Shown here: positions 7,486-15,592 of the stretch, piece by piece | How the letters are laid out: every line of letters starts with the position of its first letter | How positions within the stretch are numbered: position 1 is the stretch's first letter | Virus record (IMG/VR): IMGVR_UViG_3300011129_000069 | Coordinates: 1-24,462 of that record | DNA length: 24,462 bases | Source of the DNA: a virus | Reading direction: 5' to 3' (one strand) | Program-made: the position numbers and the translations under genes | Notes under the pieces: model-generated | What the model was told of the DNA's origin: nothing | The model's input: the letters and a program-made list of their open reading frames with translations, nothing else | Databases searched by the model: none

Positions 7486-9506
7486 TGACATCATCAATCG
7501 ACATAAGTAAACCAGCCCAAGGTACAGCCTTAACATTAGATGTTAGGAACAACTTTAGCCATGCTAAAGATGAAATTGAGGCTTTACAAGATGCTACTAA
7601 ATCAGTAAAAGATTTTAATGCTGTTGGAAATGGTACGACTGACGACACAACTGCTATACAAAATGCAGTAAACTCAGGAGGAGTAGTATTTGTACCTGCT
7701 GGAACTTATTTAATATCCTCAGCAATAACAATAAGTAATGATGTCATTATTAGGGGAGAAGGTGATAGCAGCATATTTTTAATGAAAGCATCTACAGCCG
7801 CTAATACTTTTTTTAGCAACACTGCCGCTATTCAAGTTAAATTTGAGAATATCAAGTTTGATGGTAATTATGCAAATCAGTCAGCTACAAGTTCTAATAG
7901 AGCAATTAGATTTGACGCAACTACAATAAGCTCAAGGGAAACGCCAAGAGTACTAAGCATTAATAGCTGTACTTTTTGCAATGGCAGCCTCACAGATATT
8001 CTTATTCAGTGTGATAATGACTTAGATAACTCAGTTACTAAGCTTTATATTTCTGAAAGTTATTTTTATGGTGGTTCGTTAGCTAGTGGATCTCAAGCCG
8101 GTGGAGATGCTTATGGCCCAAGGTATGTATATTTAAGGGGTGGGGTTTCTGCATTTATTTATGGTTGCACTTTTGATACAGGTTTAACAAGCGTCCCAGC
8201 GCAAGGTAGGGCTGGCATAGTGCATGATGAAGAAACAAGTCAAGGTGCTTTTACGCGCCCTAATGAACTTTTTATATGTAACAATGACTTTAAGCACGTT
8301 GGAAAGTCAACAGAAGATGGAACTTTAGGTTGTATTGATTTTTATGCTGGAGTAAAAAATTCTGTAATATCTGGAAATAGGCTTGCAAACAGTTATGGTA
8401 GAGCTATTTCTGGCAAAGCTGGCTCAGGGCAAATGATAATTACTAATAACATTTGTTCAGATACTACAAGAGGAACGGCATCTACAACAGGTAACATAGG
8501 TGGTGACATTGTAATAAATGGAATTGCTTCTGGAACACAACCAGATAATGTTGATGATAATATTATTATTTCTAACAATATTTCTGTAAATCATCTTTAC
8601 AGAGCTATTGTTGTTGAGGGATCTAATATTGCAGACGATCAAACTATGAGTAATGTTTTGATTACAGGAAATATAATTCAAAATGCTGGTCAAAGAGCAA
8701 TTCAGGTAAGCCAGCTAAATGGAGTAATTATTAGCACAAACATCATAAAAGGAGGAATGGCAGATACTACTGTTTCTTCTTCTGGTCATACTGCTATATC
8801 CCATCAAGACTGTAGTAACACAATATTAATCAAAGACAATTTAATTGAAGATATTGGCAACTCTAGCCTTGGCAATGGGATCACTTGTGGGACAACAACT
8901 GCCGACACAACTGCTGATGTTAAAATTTGTGACAACACTTTTAGGGGTTTAGCTGGCGGTAGTGCTATTGATAACGGATCTGGAAGCAAAACATTTGTTT
9001 GCTGTAATAATGTTTTTGACACCATAACAAACTCAAGCGGAAAACTCATTGACATGGGTACTTCTGGAACAGGTGTGACAAATGGTGGATATATAAAAGG
9101 CAATGTTTCATTAAATACTGGCGCTGATACTGCGGTTCTTTCTGGCATGGTTTTTACATCAGCCAAAGGGTTTTGGGTTGGAGATAACAACTGGGATAAG
9201 TCTGTAGCATTTTCGGGAGTAAGTAAAGCAGTAATATCCTCTGGCGCTATAACTGCCTTTTTAGAGTTTCATGTTGTTGCAGCCGAGTCAGGAACTACTG
9301 ATGACTTGACTACGATCAATAACGGAACTCAAGGAAAAATCATTACTTTAAGGGCGCAAAGCACTGACACTATTACTGTAAAAGATACCGGAACATTAAA
9401 ACTTAATGGTGATTTTGCTATGGCTGGCAGCGGCTATGACTCTATAACCCTTCTTTGTAGTGATGGTACAAACTGGGTAGAATTATCAAGAAGCGATAAC
9501 CAATAA
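7485..9506 (+). CDS. Tailspike with right-handed beta-helix (pectate-lyase-like) fold
   Basis: This is a probable receptor-binding or polysaccharide-degrading tail protein of 673 residues. Residues 5-35 (IDISKPAQGTALTLDVRNNF and a helix) look like a virion-anchoring segment. Residues 40-75 (FNAVGNGTTDDTTAIQNAVN, then VFVPAGTYLI) are the signature of the Pectate_lyase_3 or glycosyl hydrolase 28-like fold. Repeating short strands rich in Asn, Ile and Val with turns such as ISNNISV, ITGNIIQ and ISTNIIKGG run to about residue 560. The last 100 residues form a separate C-terminal domain ending TNWVELSRSDNQ, a pattern seen at the ends of phage fibres. Enzymatic activity cannot be assigned from sequence. 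Confidence 0.85.
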   Translation: MTSSIDISKPAQGTALTLDVRNNFSHAKDEIEALQDATKSVKDFNAVGNGTTDDTTAIQNAVNSGGVVFVPAGTYLISSAITISNDVIIRGEGDSSIFLMKASTAANTFFSNTAAIQVKFENIKFDGNYANQSATSSNRAIRFDATTISSRETPRVLSINSCTFCNGSLTDILIQCDNDLDNSVTKLYISESYFYGGSLASGSQAGGDAYGPRYVYLRGGVSAFIYGCTFDTGLTSVPAQGRAGIVHDEETSQGAFTRPNELFICNNDFKHVGKSTEDGTLGCIDFYAGVKNSVISGNRLANSYGRAISGKAGSGQMIITNNICSDTTRGTASTTGNIGGDIVINGIASGTQPDNVDDNIIISNNISVNHLYRAIVVEGSNIADDQTMSNVLITGNIIQNAGQRAIQVSQLNGVIISTNIIKGGMADTTVSSSGHTAISHQDCSNTILIKDNLIEDIGNSSLGNGITCGTTTADTTADVKICDNTFRGLAGGSAIDNGSGSKTFVCCNNVFDTITNSSGKLIDMGTSGTGVTNGGYIKGNVSLNTGADTAVLSGMVFTSAKGFWVGDNNWDKSVAFSGVSKAVISSGAITAFLEFHVVAAESGTTDDLTTINNGTQGKIITLRAQSTDTITVKDTGTLKLNGDFAMAGSGYDSITLLCSDGTNWVELSRSDNQ

Positions 9507-9519
9507 TTTAAGGTTAAAT

Positions 9520-11631
9520 ATGCCATTTGAAACTGATAAAAAAAATGGGTTTAAGTTTGACGCTTCAGAATTGTTAAGAACTGGAGTTTACCCTGATACC
9601 TTTGACAGAAACATTCCATTTTGGGATGAGGTCAATGGTGTTCAATATGACGAGTTTGGCATGAAGCGTAAGGCTGGAAGAAGCCTAATTAAAGACATAT
9701 CTGCTTCGCCAACATCATCAACCTCTGAGATAAGGGGTATTGCTACTACAAATGAGTTTGACACCAAAGTAGCTTACATTGCTGATAGAAATAAAATATA
9801 TTCTTATAGGTCTAACACTGACGTAACTAGGTCTGTAGTAGAGTCTGGAACTGATTACAACTTAATAAAAGATTTAAGCGCTACCGATTGGGATGCTGCA
9901 TCTGAATTTGTTGTAACATCAGCCAAGGCGACTCAGACTACAGAGGTAGAGTTAACTTTTGGTGGCCCTCATGGGATGTCTCCAGGAGATACATTTTCTA
10001 TTGCCGGGTTAGGAACTGGGAGCACCTCTAGCGTTGATATTAATAACGGTGGAAGCAATCCTGCAACATATACTTTTGTTACTCCTGTTGGAGGCGCTTT
10101 AAATGACCTAAAGGTTTATTTTAACATCTCAGGTCTAACAAAGGATGAAACATTTAGCACTAGCGGATCTTCAAAGCTAACACCACCAAGACCTACAACT
10201 TGGGATTCCACAGAAACAACTTGGGACATCTCTTCTAACTTTCCGGATACATGGGTTTTTGAAACATTTGGCAGCTTTGTTGTAGGTGCTAGAGGACAAG
10301 GAAAGCCAGTAATAAAGAAAAACAATGTTATATTTAATACTTTTTTTAATGACGAAGTAAGTGGCGGGACTATTACTAATCCAGGAACAGCTAATTACGC
10401 TGTTGATGACGTTCTTGCTCAAGCAAGCGTTAGCCCTAGCGGAGGAAGTAACTTTGCAGCAAAGGTTACTGAGGTTGAATCTGGAACTGTTAAAGCTATA
10501 GAAGTTACAAATTTTGGCTCTGGATATGCTAATGGTGACGTAATTACTATGGCGATACCATCAGGCTCCCCAACAAGGTCAGGTGCGGTTACAGTCACAG
10601 TTACGGAACCAGATATTAACTATACAAAAGTTAAAATATTTAAGAGTCAAGGCCCGCATATGCTTGCCTTTAACTACAGTACAGCGGCAGATGACTTTAA
10701 AACAAGTTTTTCTTGGTGCAGTGCAGATGATTTAGACTCTTGGGTTGGAAGCGCAACAAACACCGCAGGTAATTTGCAAATAAGAGAAGCTAACGGTGAA
10801 ATAATGTGCGTTACTCAGCTAGGTAATAACTTAGCAGTTTACACACAAAATCAAATGTTTATTGTTTCCTATATTGGGCTTCCAAACATATTTGGCTATA
10901 AGTTAGCCTTAGAGGGTGATATAGGAGCAGTATCTCCGCACTCTGTAGTGTCTGTTGGTAGGAAAAACTATGGCTTATCTAGGGATGGTTTTTTTGTAAC
11001 AGATGGAGCCTCTAGTCAGCTTATAGGAAACCAATCAAGCATCAATAAATTCTTTAGAGACAATGTTAGTAATAATGGCGTTTATTTAACGCAAGCTTTT
11101 GATAACAGTAAAGAGAATGAAGTTGTTTGGTCTGTTCCATTAAACAACAATACGGTTTCTAAAGAGCTGTACTACAACTACAATACTGGTCAGTGGGGCA
11201 TGAGAGATGGATCAGTTACAGTATATAAGTCAGCAGATGTTTTTGACAGTGCTCTCTCCGCAGATACTAGCGGTAAATTTTACTTTGAAGGGGAAGGAAC
11301 AGACTTATCCAACTCTTTTGTATCTGCAACAACAAAAGCACATGACTTCAACAATGCAGATAGGATAAAAGAAGTTTCTGCTTTGCGTGTAGGAAAGGAA
11401 GGAAATGGTAGCCCAACTGTAAAGATTGCTTTTACCAACACAATAGACGCAACGCCTGACTTTGAAAATCCAGTTAGTTCAGATCAGTTTGTTGTTAAAG
11501 ACACATTTGAAAGTTTTCCAGTAAGGGTTGCTGGCAGATATATACATTTAAATATATCAAGCGAAGCTAATGATGATACTTGGAAAATAACTGATATGGT
11601 TATACAAGGTCGGTTTGAGGGCGAGAGATAG
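9520..11631 (+). CDS. Tail nozzle/hub-like protein (packaged-DNA stabilisation type)
   Basis: This 703-residue protein probably forms the tail nozzle below the adaptor, like P22 gp10, T7 gp12 or the SU10 nozzle. The pattern is beta-propeller-like: repeated Trp and Gly-Phe strands, then YGLSRDGFFVTDGASSQLIG, SINKFFRDNV and ENEVVWSVPLN, and YYNYNTGQWGM near residue 550. Two stretches look inserted: residues 140-205 (HGMSPGDTFSIAG type) and 280-366, which carries VKAIEVTNFGSGYANGD. The latter GSGY pattern is common in marine-phage tail proteins. AAGG upstream of the ATG provides a ribosome site. The assignment rests on fold pattern and position. Confidence 0.72.
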   Translation: MPFETDKKNGFKFDASELLRTGVYPDTFDRNIPFWDEVNGVQYDEFGMKRKAGRSLIKDISASPTSSTSEIRGIATTNEFDTKVAYIADRNKIYSYRSNTDVTRSVVESGTDYNLIKDLSATDWDAASEFVVTSAKATQTTEVELTFGGPHGMSPGDTFSIAGLGTGSTSSVDINNGGSNPATYTFVTPVGGALNDLKVYFNISGLTKDETFSTSGSSKLTPPRPTTWDSTETTWDISSNFPDTWVFETFGSFVVGARGQGKPVIKKNNVIFNTFFNDEVSGGTITNPGTANYAVDDVLAQASVSPSGGSNFAAKVTEVESGTVKAIEVTNFGSGYANGDVITMAIPSGSPTRSGAVTVTVTEPDINYTKVKIFKSQGPHMLAFNYSTAADDFKTSFSWCSADDLDSWVGSATNTAGNLQIREANGEIMCVTQLGNNLAVYTQNQMFIVSYIGLPNIFGYKLALEGDIGAVSPHSVVSVGRKNYGLSRDGFFVTDGASSQLIGNQSSINKFFRDNVSNNGVYLTQAFDNSKENEVVWSVPLNNNTVSKELYYNYNTGQWGMRDGSVTVYKSADVFDSALSADTSGKFYFEGEGTDLSNSFVSATTKAHDFNNADRIKEVSALRVGKEGNGSPTVKIAFTNTIDATPDFENPVSSDQFVVKDTFESFPVRVAGRYIHLNISSEANDDTWKITDMVIQGRFEGER

Positions 11632-11871
11632 ATGGCTACTTTGCCAGAGGAGTATGACCGGGTAGCGCTTGAGGAAGAGCTAAGGGATCTTCAGCAAAAA
11701 ATAGACGACATGAAGACTCTCATTACGTTTATTCCTTTAGGAAATCCACCTGTAGTGACAAATAAAGACAAGGGATTAGTTGCTTATAGTGATGGAACTG
11801 TTACATGGGTTGGATCAGGTTCAGAAGGGCTGTATAGATATACAGGTAGTGCATGGGTTAAGATAGGTTAA
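11632..11871 (+). CDS. Small tail/fibre-associated protein
   Basis: This gene encodes 79 residues. An N-terminal coiled coil (RVALEEELRDLQQKIDDMKTL) is followed by a Gly/Trp/Tyr beta part with DGTVTWVGSGSEGLYRYTGS and AWVKIG. The DGt-Trp and YxYTGSAW pattern is frequent in phage fibre tips and short virion decoration proteins. It starts directly after the preceding stop, with GAGG at 11617-11620. It is probably a trimerising accessory of the tail, but function is inferred from pattern and position only. Confidence 0.65.
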   Translation: MATLPEEYDRVALEEELRDLQQKIDDMKTLITFIPLGNPPVVTNKDKGLVAYSDGTVTWVGSGSEGLYRYTGSAWVKIG

Positions 11872-11888
11872 ATTAAGAGGGGAGAGAA

Positions 11889-12314
11889 ATGCAGCAGGAT
11901 TTAGTTAAAATAGAACCAGAATATTTAAACAAAGTTTGGCACTTATGTGCGCCGATGCTAGAAAAAGCAATATTAAGATCAGAAGGTTACATTGATATTA
12001 AGGATATGTACCATCTTATAATGTTAAAGCAGTTTGATTTATGGGTTTTAGTGAGCCAAGAAGGGAATATTGATATGTCTGCTATTACAAAAGTAGAAAT
12101 CAACCCACAAAAAACTGTATTGCAGATAAACTTTGTTGCAGCAGATGACCCAAAGGTTTTAAAAGACTTTAGAGAAACTCTTAAAATATGTGAAAAGTGG
12201 GCTAAAGAATTAGGTGCAACCGAAACTGTTATGTATGCAAGAAAAGGTTGGACAAAAGTATTTCCAGAATTTAAAGAAAAATACACAGTAATGACAAAGG
12301 TATATGAGGATTAA
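11889..12314 (+). CDS. GNAT-like phage virion-region protein
   Basis: This is a 141-residue soluble protein with a strong ribosome site (GGGGAGAG, 11879-11886). The order of elements (helical N-terminus, DLWVLVSQEGNI strand, a beta-strand LQINFVAADD, then helix ICEKWAKELGATETVMYARKGWTKVF) fits the acetyltransferase-like fold recalled in many tailed phages next to tail and ejection genes. The acetyl-CoA-binding Q/RxxGxG/A loop is not visible, so catalysis is doubtful. It may be a structural or folding factor rather than an enzyme. The neighbours are tail and ejection genes. Confidence 0.6.
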   Translation: MQQDLVKIEPEYLNKVWHLCAPMLEKAILRSEGYIDIKDMYHLIMLKQFDLWVLVSQEGNIDMSAITKVEINPQKTVLQINFVAADDPKVLKDFRETLKICEKWAKELGATETVMYARKGWTKVFPEFKEKYTVMTKVYED

Positions 12315-12317
12315 GAT

Positions 12318-13052
12318 ATGGGCGGTAAAAGCGGCGGCGGAGATACAACAACAACAACTAGACCATTTCCAGCTCAGGAAAGGGCGTTAACTAAGTTATT
12401 TGGCCTATCACAAGGCGCATTTGAACAGGGGCCAATGGAATACTTCCCTGGTCAAACGGTTGCGGCACAGTCACCTAACACTATTGCGGCACAGGAAGCA
12501 GCATTAGGTGCGGCGGCTCCTCAAGCTGGCTTAGGCATGGCAGGTGCAAGATCAGTTGCTGCGGCACTTGATCCTATATCTGCTCAGTCTCAAGCAGTAA
12601 TGGATCCGTTTATAGCCAAACTACAAAGCCAGATATTGCCCGGAATAGGCAGTCAAGCTATTCGTCAGGGTGCATTTGGTGGTAGCCGTCAAGGCATTCA
12701 AGAACAGCAAGCTGCTGAGTCGACCGCAGGAGCCGCTACACAGGCGATGCTAAGAAACCAACTAGCTGCAATGTCTGCCCTCCCAGCAGCCCAGAGAGGC
12801 CTTCTAGCGCCTTCTCAGACCCTATCAGCAGTAGGTGCACAGCAACAAGGCTATGAGCAAGCACTTATTGATGCAGAAAGACAGCGTTTTGCCTTTGAGC
12901 AACAAGCTCCAGAGACAGCACTTGATCGCTTAGCTAGTCGCATTACTGGTATTAACTTAGGCCAAGTTGGCACTACTAGCGGTGGCGGTGGCGGTACAGA
13001 TGCTGCTCAGCTAGCAGGTCTTGGCTTGGCTGGTTATGGATTAACAAGGTAG
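12318..13052 (+). CDS. Probable ejection / internal virion protein
   Basis: This gene encodes 244 residues that are Gly/Ala/Gln-rich throughout. It starts MGGKSGGGDTTTTT and then carries EYFPGQTVAAQSPNTIAAQE, a motif family I recall in phage proteins just ahead of ejection-protein genes. The C-terminus is Gly-rich (TSGGGGG) followed by AAQLAGLGLAGYGL, which could insert into membrane. GAGGA at 12306-12310 supports the ATG. It resembles the first of the proteins injected with DNA in P22-like phages, but sequence identity to a known ejection protein is not asserted. Confidence 0.6.
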   Translation: MGGKSGGGDTTTTTRPFPAQERALTKLFGLSQGAFEQGPMEYFPGQTVAAQSPNTIAAQEAALGAAAPQAGLGMAGARSVAAALDPISAQSQAVMDPFIAKLQSQILPGIGSQAIRQGAFGGSRQGIQEQQAAESTAGAATQAMLRNQLAAMSALPAAQRGLLAPSQTLSAVGAQQQGYEQALIDAERQRFAFEQQAPETALDRLASRITGINLGQVGTTSGGGGGTDAAQLAGLGLAGYGLTR

Positions 13053-13061
13053 GAATATATT

Positions 13062-13415
13062 ATGTTTGGTTTTAAAGCTGCGGGATCAGGCGTTAGATAC
13101 GGAATAGAAAACAAAGGAGACTTAGGTGCTTCAAGGGTATTTTTTCCTGAAGACACATCTAGCTCTGCATTTTTCCCTGAAATGACTGCCGCAGAAAAAG
13201 CTGCTGAAATTCGTAAATTGTTTGGTGCTGGCACTTACGAGTCCAGAGCACAGCAAGCGCTTCCTGGCATTTTACAGCGTTTACAGACAAATACACCCAC
13301 TTTAAGTGTTGTGCCTACAGGGCAAGGCTTACTACAAAGCTTAGCAACAAAAGGTATGGGTCAGATAGCATCTGGTCAAGCAATGAACCCAACAATATTA
13401 AAAGCAAAAGGATAA
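13062..13415 (+). CDS. Small virion-region protein of unknown function
   Basis: This gene encodes 117 residues with the ribosome site AGGA at 13051-13054. The N-terminus is Gly/Phe-rich (FGFKAAGSGVRYG), followed by an acidic Phe/Pro loop (FFPEDTSSSAFFPEMT), an Ala/Lys helix and a Gln/Leu-rich C-terminal half. It has no recognisable domain, signal peptide or long hydrophobic segment. Its location within the run of Ala/Gln-rich genes suggests an accessory of the ejection complex. Confidence 0.6.
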   Translation: MFGFKAAGSGVRYGIENKGDLGASRVFFPEDTSSSAFFPEMTAAEKAAEIRKLFGAGTYESRAQQALPGILQRLQTNTPTLSVVPTGQGLLQSLATKGMGQIASGQAMNPTILKAKG

Positions 13416-13419
13416 TACA

Positions 13420-14283
13420 ATGGCTTTACCAGCGTTTTTAATACCTATGTTGATAGGCGGTGCAGCTCTTGGCGCCAACGTAGCTAAGAATAAAGATGAA
13501 GACCTTTTAAAAGGCGCTCTTAAAGGTGCTTTGCTGGGTGGTTTGGGTGCTGGCGGCCTATCGGCGGCAGGAGTTGGGGCAGGAGCAGGTGCGGGTGCAG
13601 CAGGAGCAGGAATTACTAAAGCGGCAGCGACTGGCGGAGCTTCGGCAGCGGCAAATCCTATAACGGGTGTTTTAGCTCAACAGACAGGTAGTGGCGGAGC
13701 AGCAGCGGCGTTAAAAGCAGACGTAGCAGCAAAAGCGGCGGCATCTAAAGCAGCAGCAGCAAAAGCTTCTACGGCGGCTATAGTTCCTCCTACAAATGCA
13801 GCCTCAACTGTCGGTGCTGATTCATTATTTTCAGCCGCTGACTTAGGCTTGAATGTAAATCCCGCAACAGGATCTAGCTTAACTACACCTACAAATACTT
13901 TTAGCGCATTTCAAGCTCAAAATACTGCAAACAAAGCCGCTTTAGATTCTGCTGTAGGTAGTATAACAAATCCTATTACTGAAAAAATAGCTTTAAGTCC
14001 TGGAGCAAAACTCCTAGCAACAGCTAAAGCAAAACCTATGGAAACAATGATGTTTGTATCAGCGCTAGGTGGCGGCGGGCAACAACAAGCGCCAGCACCA
14101 TCTATGGTTCCTTTGACTCAACCCGGTGGCTTTGGTGATGTACCAACTATCGAACAGTCTATCGGAATGGATAGCGGTCCTAGATTTGTATCTAAAGGCT
14201 TATTTGATGAGTCAAGGCGGTCTATGGAAGAAGAAGAGATGGCTTTAATGTATGAAAAACTATCAGAGGCAGGATTAGTATAA
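13420..14283 (+). CDS. Gly/Ala-rich probable ejection protein
   Basis: This gene encodes 287 residues. The N-terminus FLIPMLIGGAALGANVAKNK is a short hydrophobic segment. It is followed by GALLGGLGAGGLSAAGVGAGAG and a long run of Gly/Ala (residues 30-75) with the small-residue spacing of glycine-zipper membrane helices. Residues 95-120 are an Ala/Lys repeat (KAAASKAAAAKA). The C-terminal third is Pro/Gln-rich and ends in an acidic helix (RRSMEEEEMALMYEKL). The composition matches internal virion or ejection proteins that enter the host envelope. The DNA of the Ala-rich part (13560-13770) is locally GC-rich and low in complexity. Confidence 0.6.
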   Translation: MALPAFLIPMLIGGAALGANVAKNKDEDLLKGALKGALLGGLGAGGLSAAGVGAGAGAGAAGAGITKAAATGGASAAANPITGVLAQQTGSGGAAAALKADVAAKAAASKAAAAKASTAAIVPPTNAASTVGADSLFSAADLGLNVNPATGSSLTTPTNTFSAFQAQNTANKAALDSAVGSITNPITEKIALSPGAKLLATAKAKPMETMMFVSALGGGGQQQAPAPSMVPLTQPGGFGDVPTIEQSIGMDSGPRFVSKGLFDESRRSMEEEEMALMYEKLSEAGLV

Positions 14284-14284
14284 G

Positions 14285-15589
14285 ATGGCAAGTTATTTAG
14301 ATCAGTTAATTCAAGAGTTCAGTATGCCTGATATTGCTGGGCAAGCTGGTATTGATCCTATGCAAGCCTTGCAGGTTGATCAAGAGCCTCAAGGTATAGA
14401 TCGTCTTACTGCGTTAATGAGACAGCAACAGGACTTACAGCAAAGACAAAGAGAAGCTTTAAGTGACTACTCTGCATTAGCGTCTAAGCGCCCTGAGTCT
14501 CGCTTGTTACAAGAAAACCAGACGCTAGGCGGATTCTTTAAAGACCCATCTGAAGCACAAAGACAGTTTATGATTAATGCTGGTCTTAAATTAGCTATGG
14601 GCGACACTACCAGAGACTTGTCCGCTCGTTTAGCGGAATCACTTGGTCAAGGTGTAGGTGCTTTACAGGCATCAAGAGCCGCTGAATTAAAACAAGAACA
14701 AGCACAAGCAGCATCTCAGCTAAAAAGCTTACAACTACAAGGCCAACAAACTAAAGAGCAGTTTGACTTACAAAAAGAGATTGTACAAGAAACTAGATTA
14801 AGAGATGCGGCAAGGGCTAAGACCACACCAACATCTCCGCTTTTAAAGATTGTTAAAGAAAGAAATACTTTAATGGCTCAAGGAGATCCAGAGTCTATAG
14901 CTGCGGCTGATATATTACAACAACAGATCAATGTGTTGACTACAGGCGAACTAACCAAGGATGACTTTAAATTCTTTTCTGACGACTTTAAAGGCATTAG
15001 AGAAAGCGCAAGAAAAACAGATAATATGCTCAGATCGGCAGATAGAGCTGAGTTAGCGCTTGCAAACGCAGAAACAGGATTTGGGTCTGAAACAATCCTT
15101 GGTCTTAAAAAGTTTGCTAACTTATTTGGAGTAAAAGCATTTAAATCAGACATTAGTGACTCTGAAGCTTTGCAACAAGTTCTTGGCGAGAATGTACTTG
15201 ATGTATTAGGATCTGGTGATCTTGGTGCTGGTACAGGCTTATCGGATAAAGACGTTGAGTTCGCAAGGCAAGTTGCTGGCGGTACTATACGGCTTGATGA
15301 AGAAACTATTAGGTACGCTATTGACGCTAAACGAAGAGCTGCAAACTTCTTTAGAAAACAACACAACGATGCTCTGGGTGTTGCCGCTGAATCGTTCCCT
15401 GGCACAACCCTAGCAAAAGGCAAGCCATACGACCTTGTTGAGTTTACCCCAATATCAGAGCAAGGCAGGGTGTTAGCAGGTATGCCTGAAGGTTCTTACA
15501 AGCAGTCTCAGCAAGTACCTAGCCGTATCGCAACACCTTATCAAGGTCAATCTGATGATGAGTTCCTTAAAACATTACAAGGGTTCTAA
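14285..15589 (+). CDS. Probable internal virion / ejection protein, helical
   Basis: This is a 434-residue, largely helical protein. Residues 40-60 are Gln/Arg-rich, and 130-180 form a Lys/Gln coiled coil (ELKQEQAQAASQLKSLQLQ). The C-terminal half contains GAGTGLSDKDVEFARQVAGG and the following LDEETIRYAIDAKRRAANFF. I recall this arrangement in phage DNA-transfer proteins. No signal peptide or membrane segment is seen. It is the middle one of three large genes between the Gly/Ala-rich protein and the holin, and is probably packaged with them. Confidence 0.62.
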   Translation: MASYLDQLIQEFSMPDIAGQAGIDPMQALQVDQEPQGIDRLTALMRQQQDLQQRQREALSDYSALASKRPESRLLQENQTLGGFFKDPSEAQRQFMINAGLKLAMGDTTRDLSARLAESLGQGVGALQASRAAELKQEQAQAASQLKSLQLQGQQTKEQFDLQKEIVQETRLRDAARAKTTPTSPLLKIVKERNTLMAQGDPESIAAADILQQQINVLTTGELTKDDFKFFSDDFKGIRESARKTDNMLRSADRAELALANAETGFGSETILGLKKFANLFGVKAFKSDISDSEALQQVLGENVLDVLGSGDLGAGTGLSDKDVEFARQVAGGTIRLDEETIRYAIDAKRRAANFFRKQHNDALGVAAESFPGTTLAKGKPYDLVEFTPISEQGRVLAGMPEGSYKQSQQVPSRIATPYQGQSDDEFLKTLQGF

Positions 15590-15592
15590 ATA

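Noticed and set aside
13560-13770. Possible tandem repeat or mobile-element trace in a GC-rich patch
   Set aside because: It is codon-level low complexity from a Gly/Ala-rich protein; no terminal repeats, target duplication or transposase is present.
14878-15423. A 181-codon antisense frame under the 434-residue virion gene
   Set aside because: It is Ser/Leu/Pro-rich shadow composition without a ribosome site or domain, and lies opposite a clear helical virion protein.
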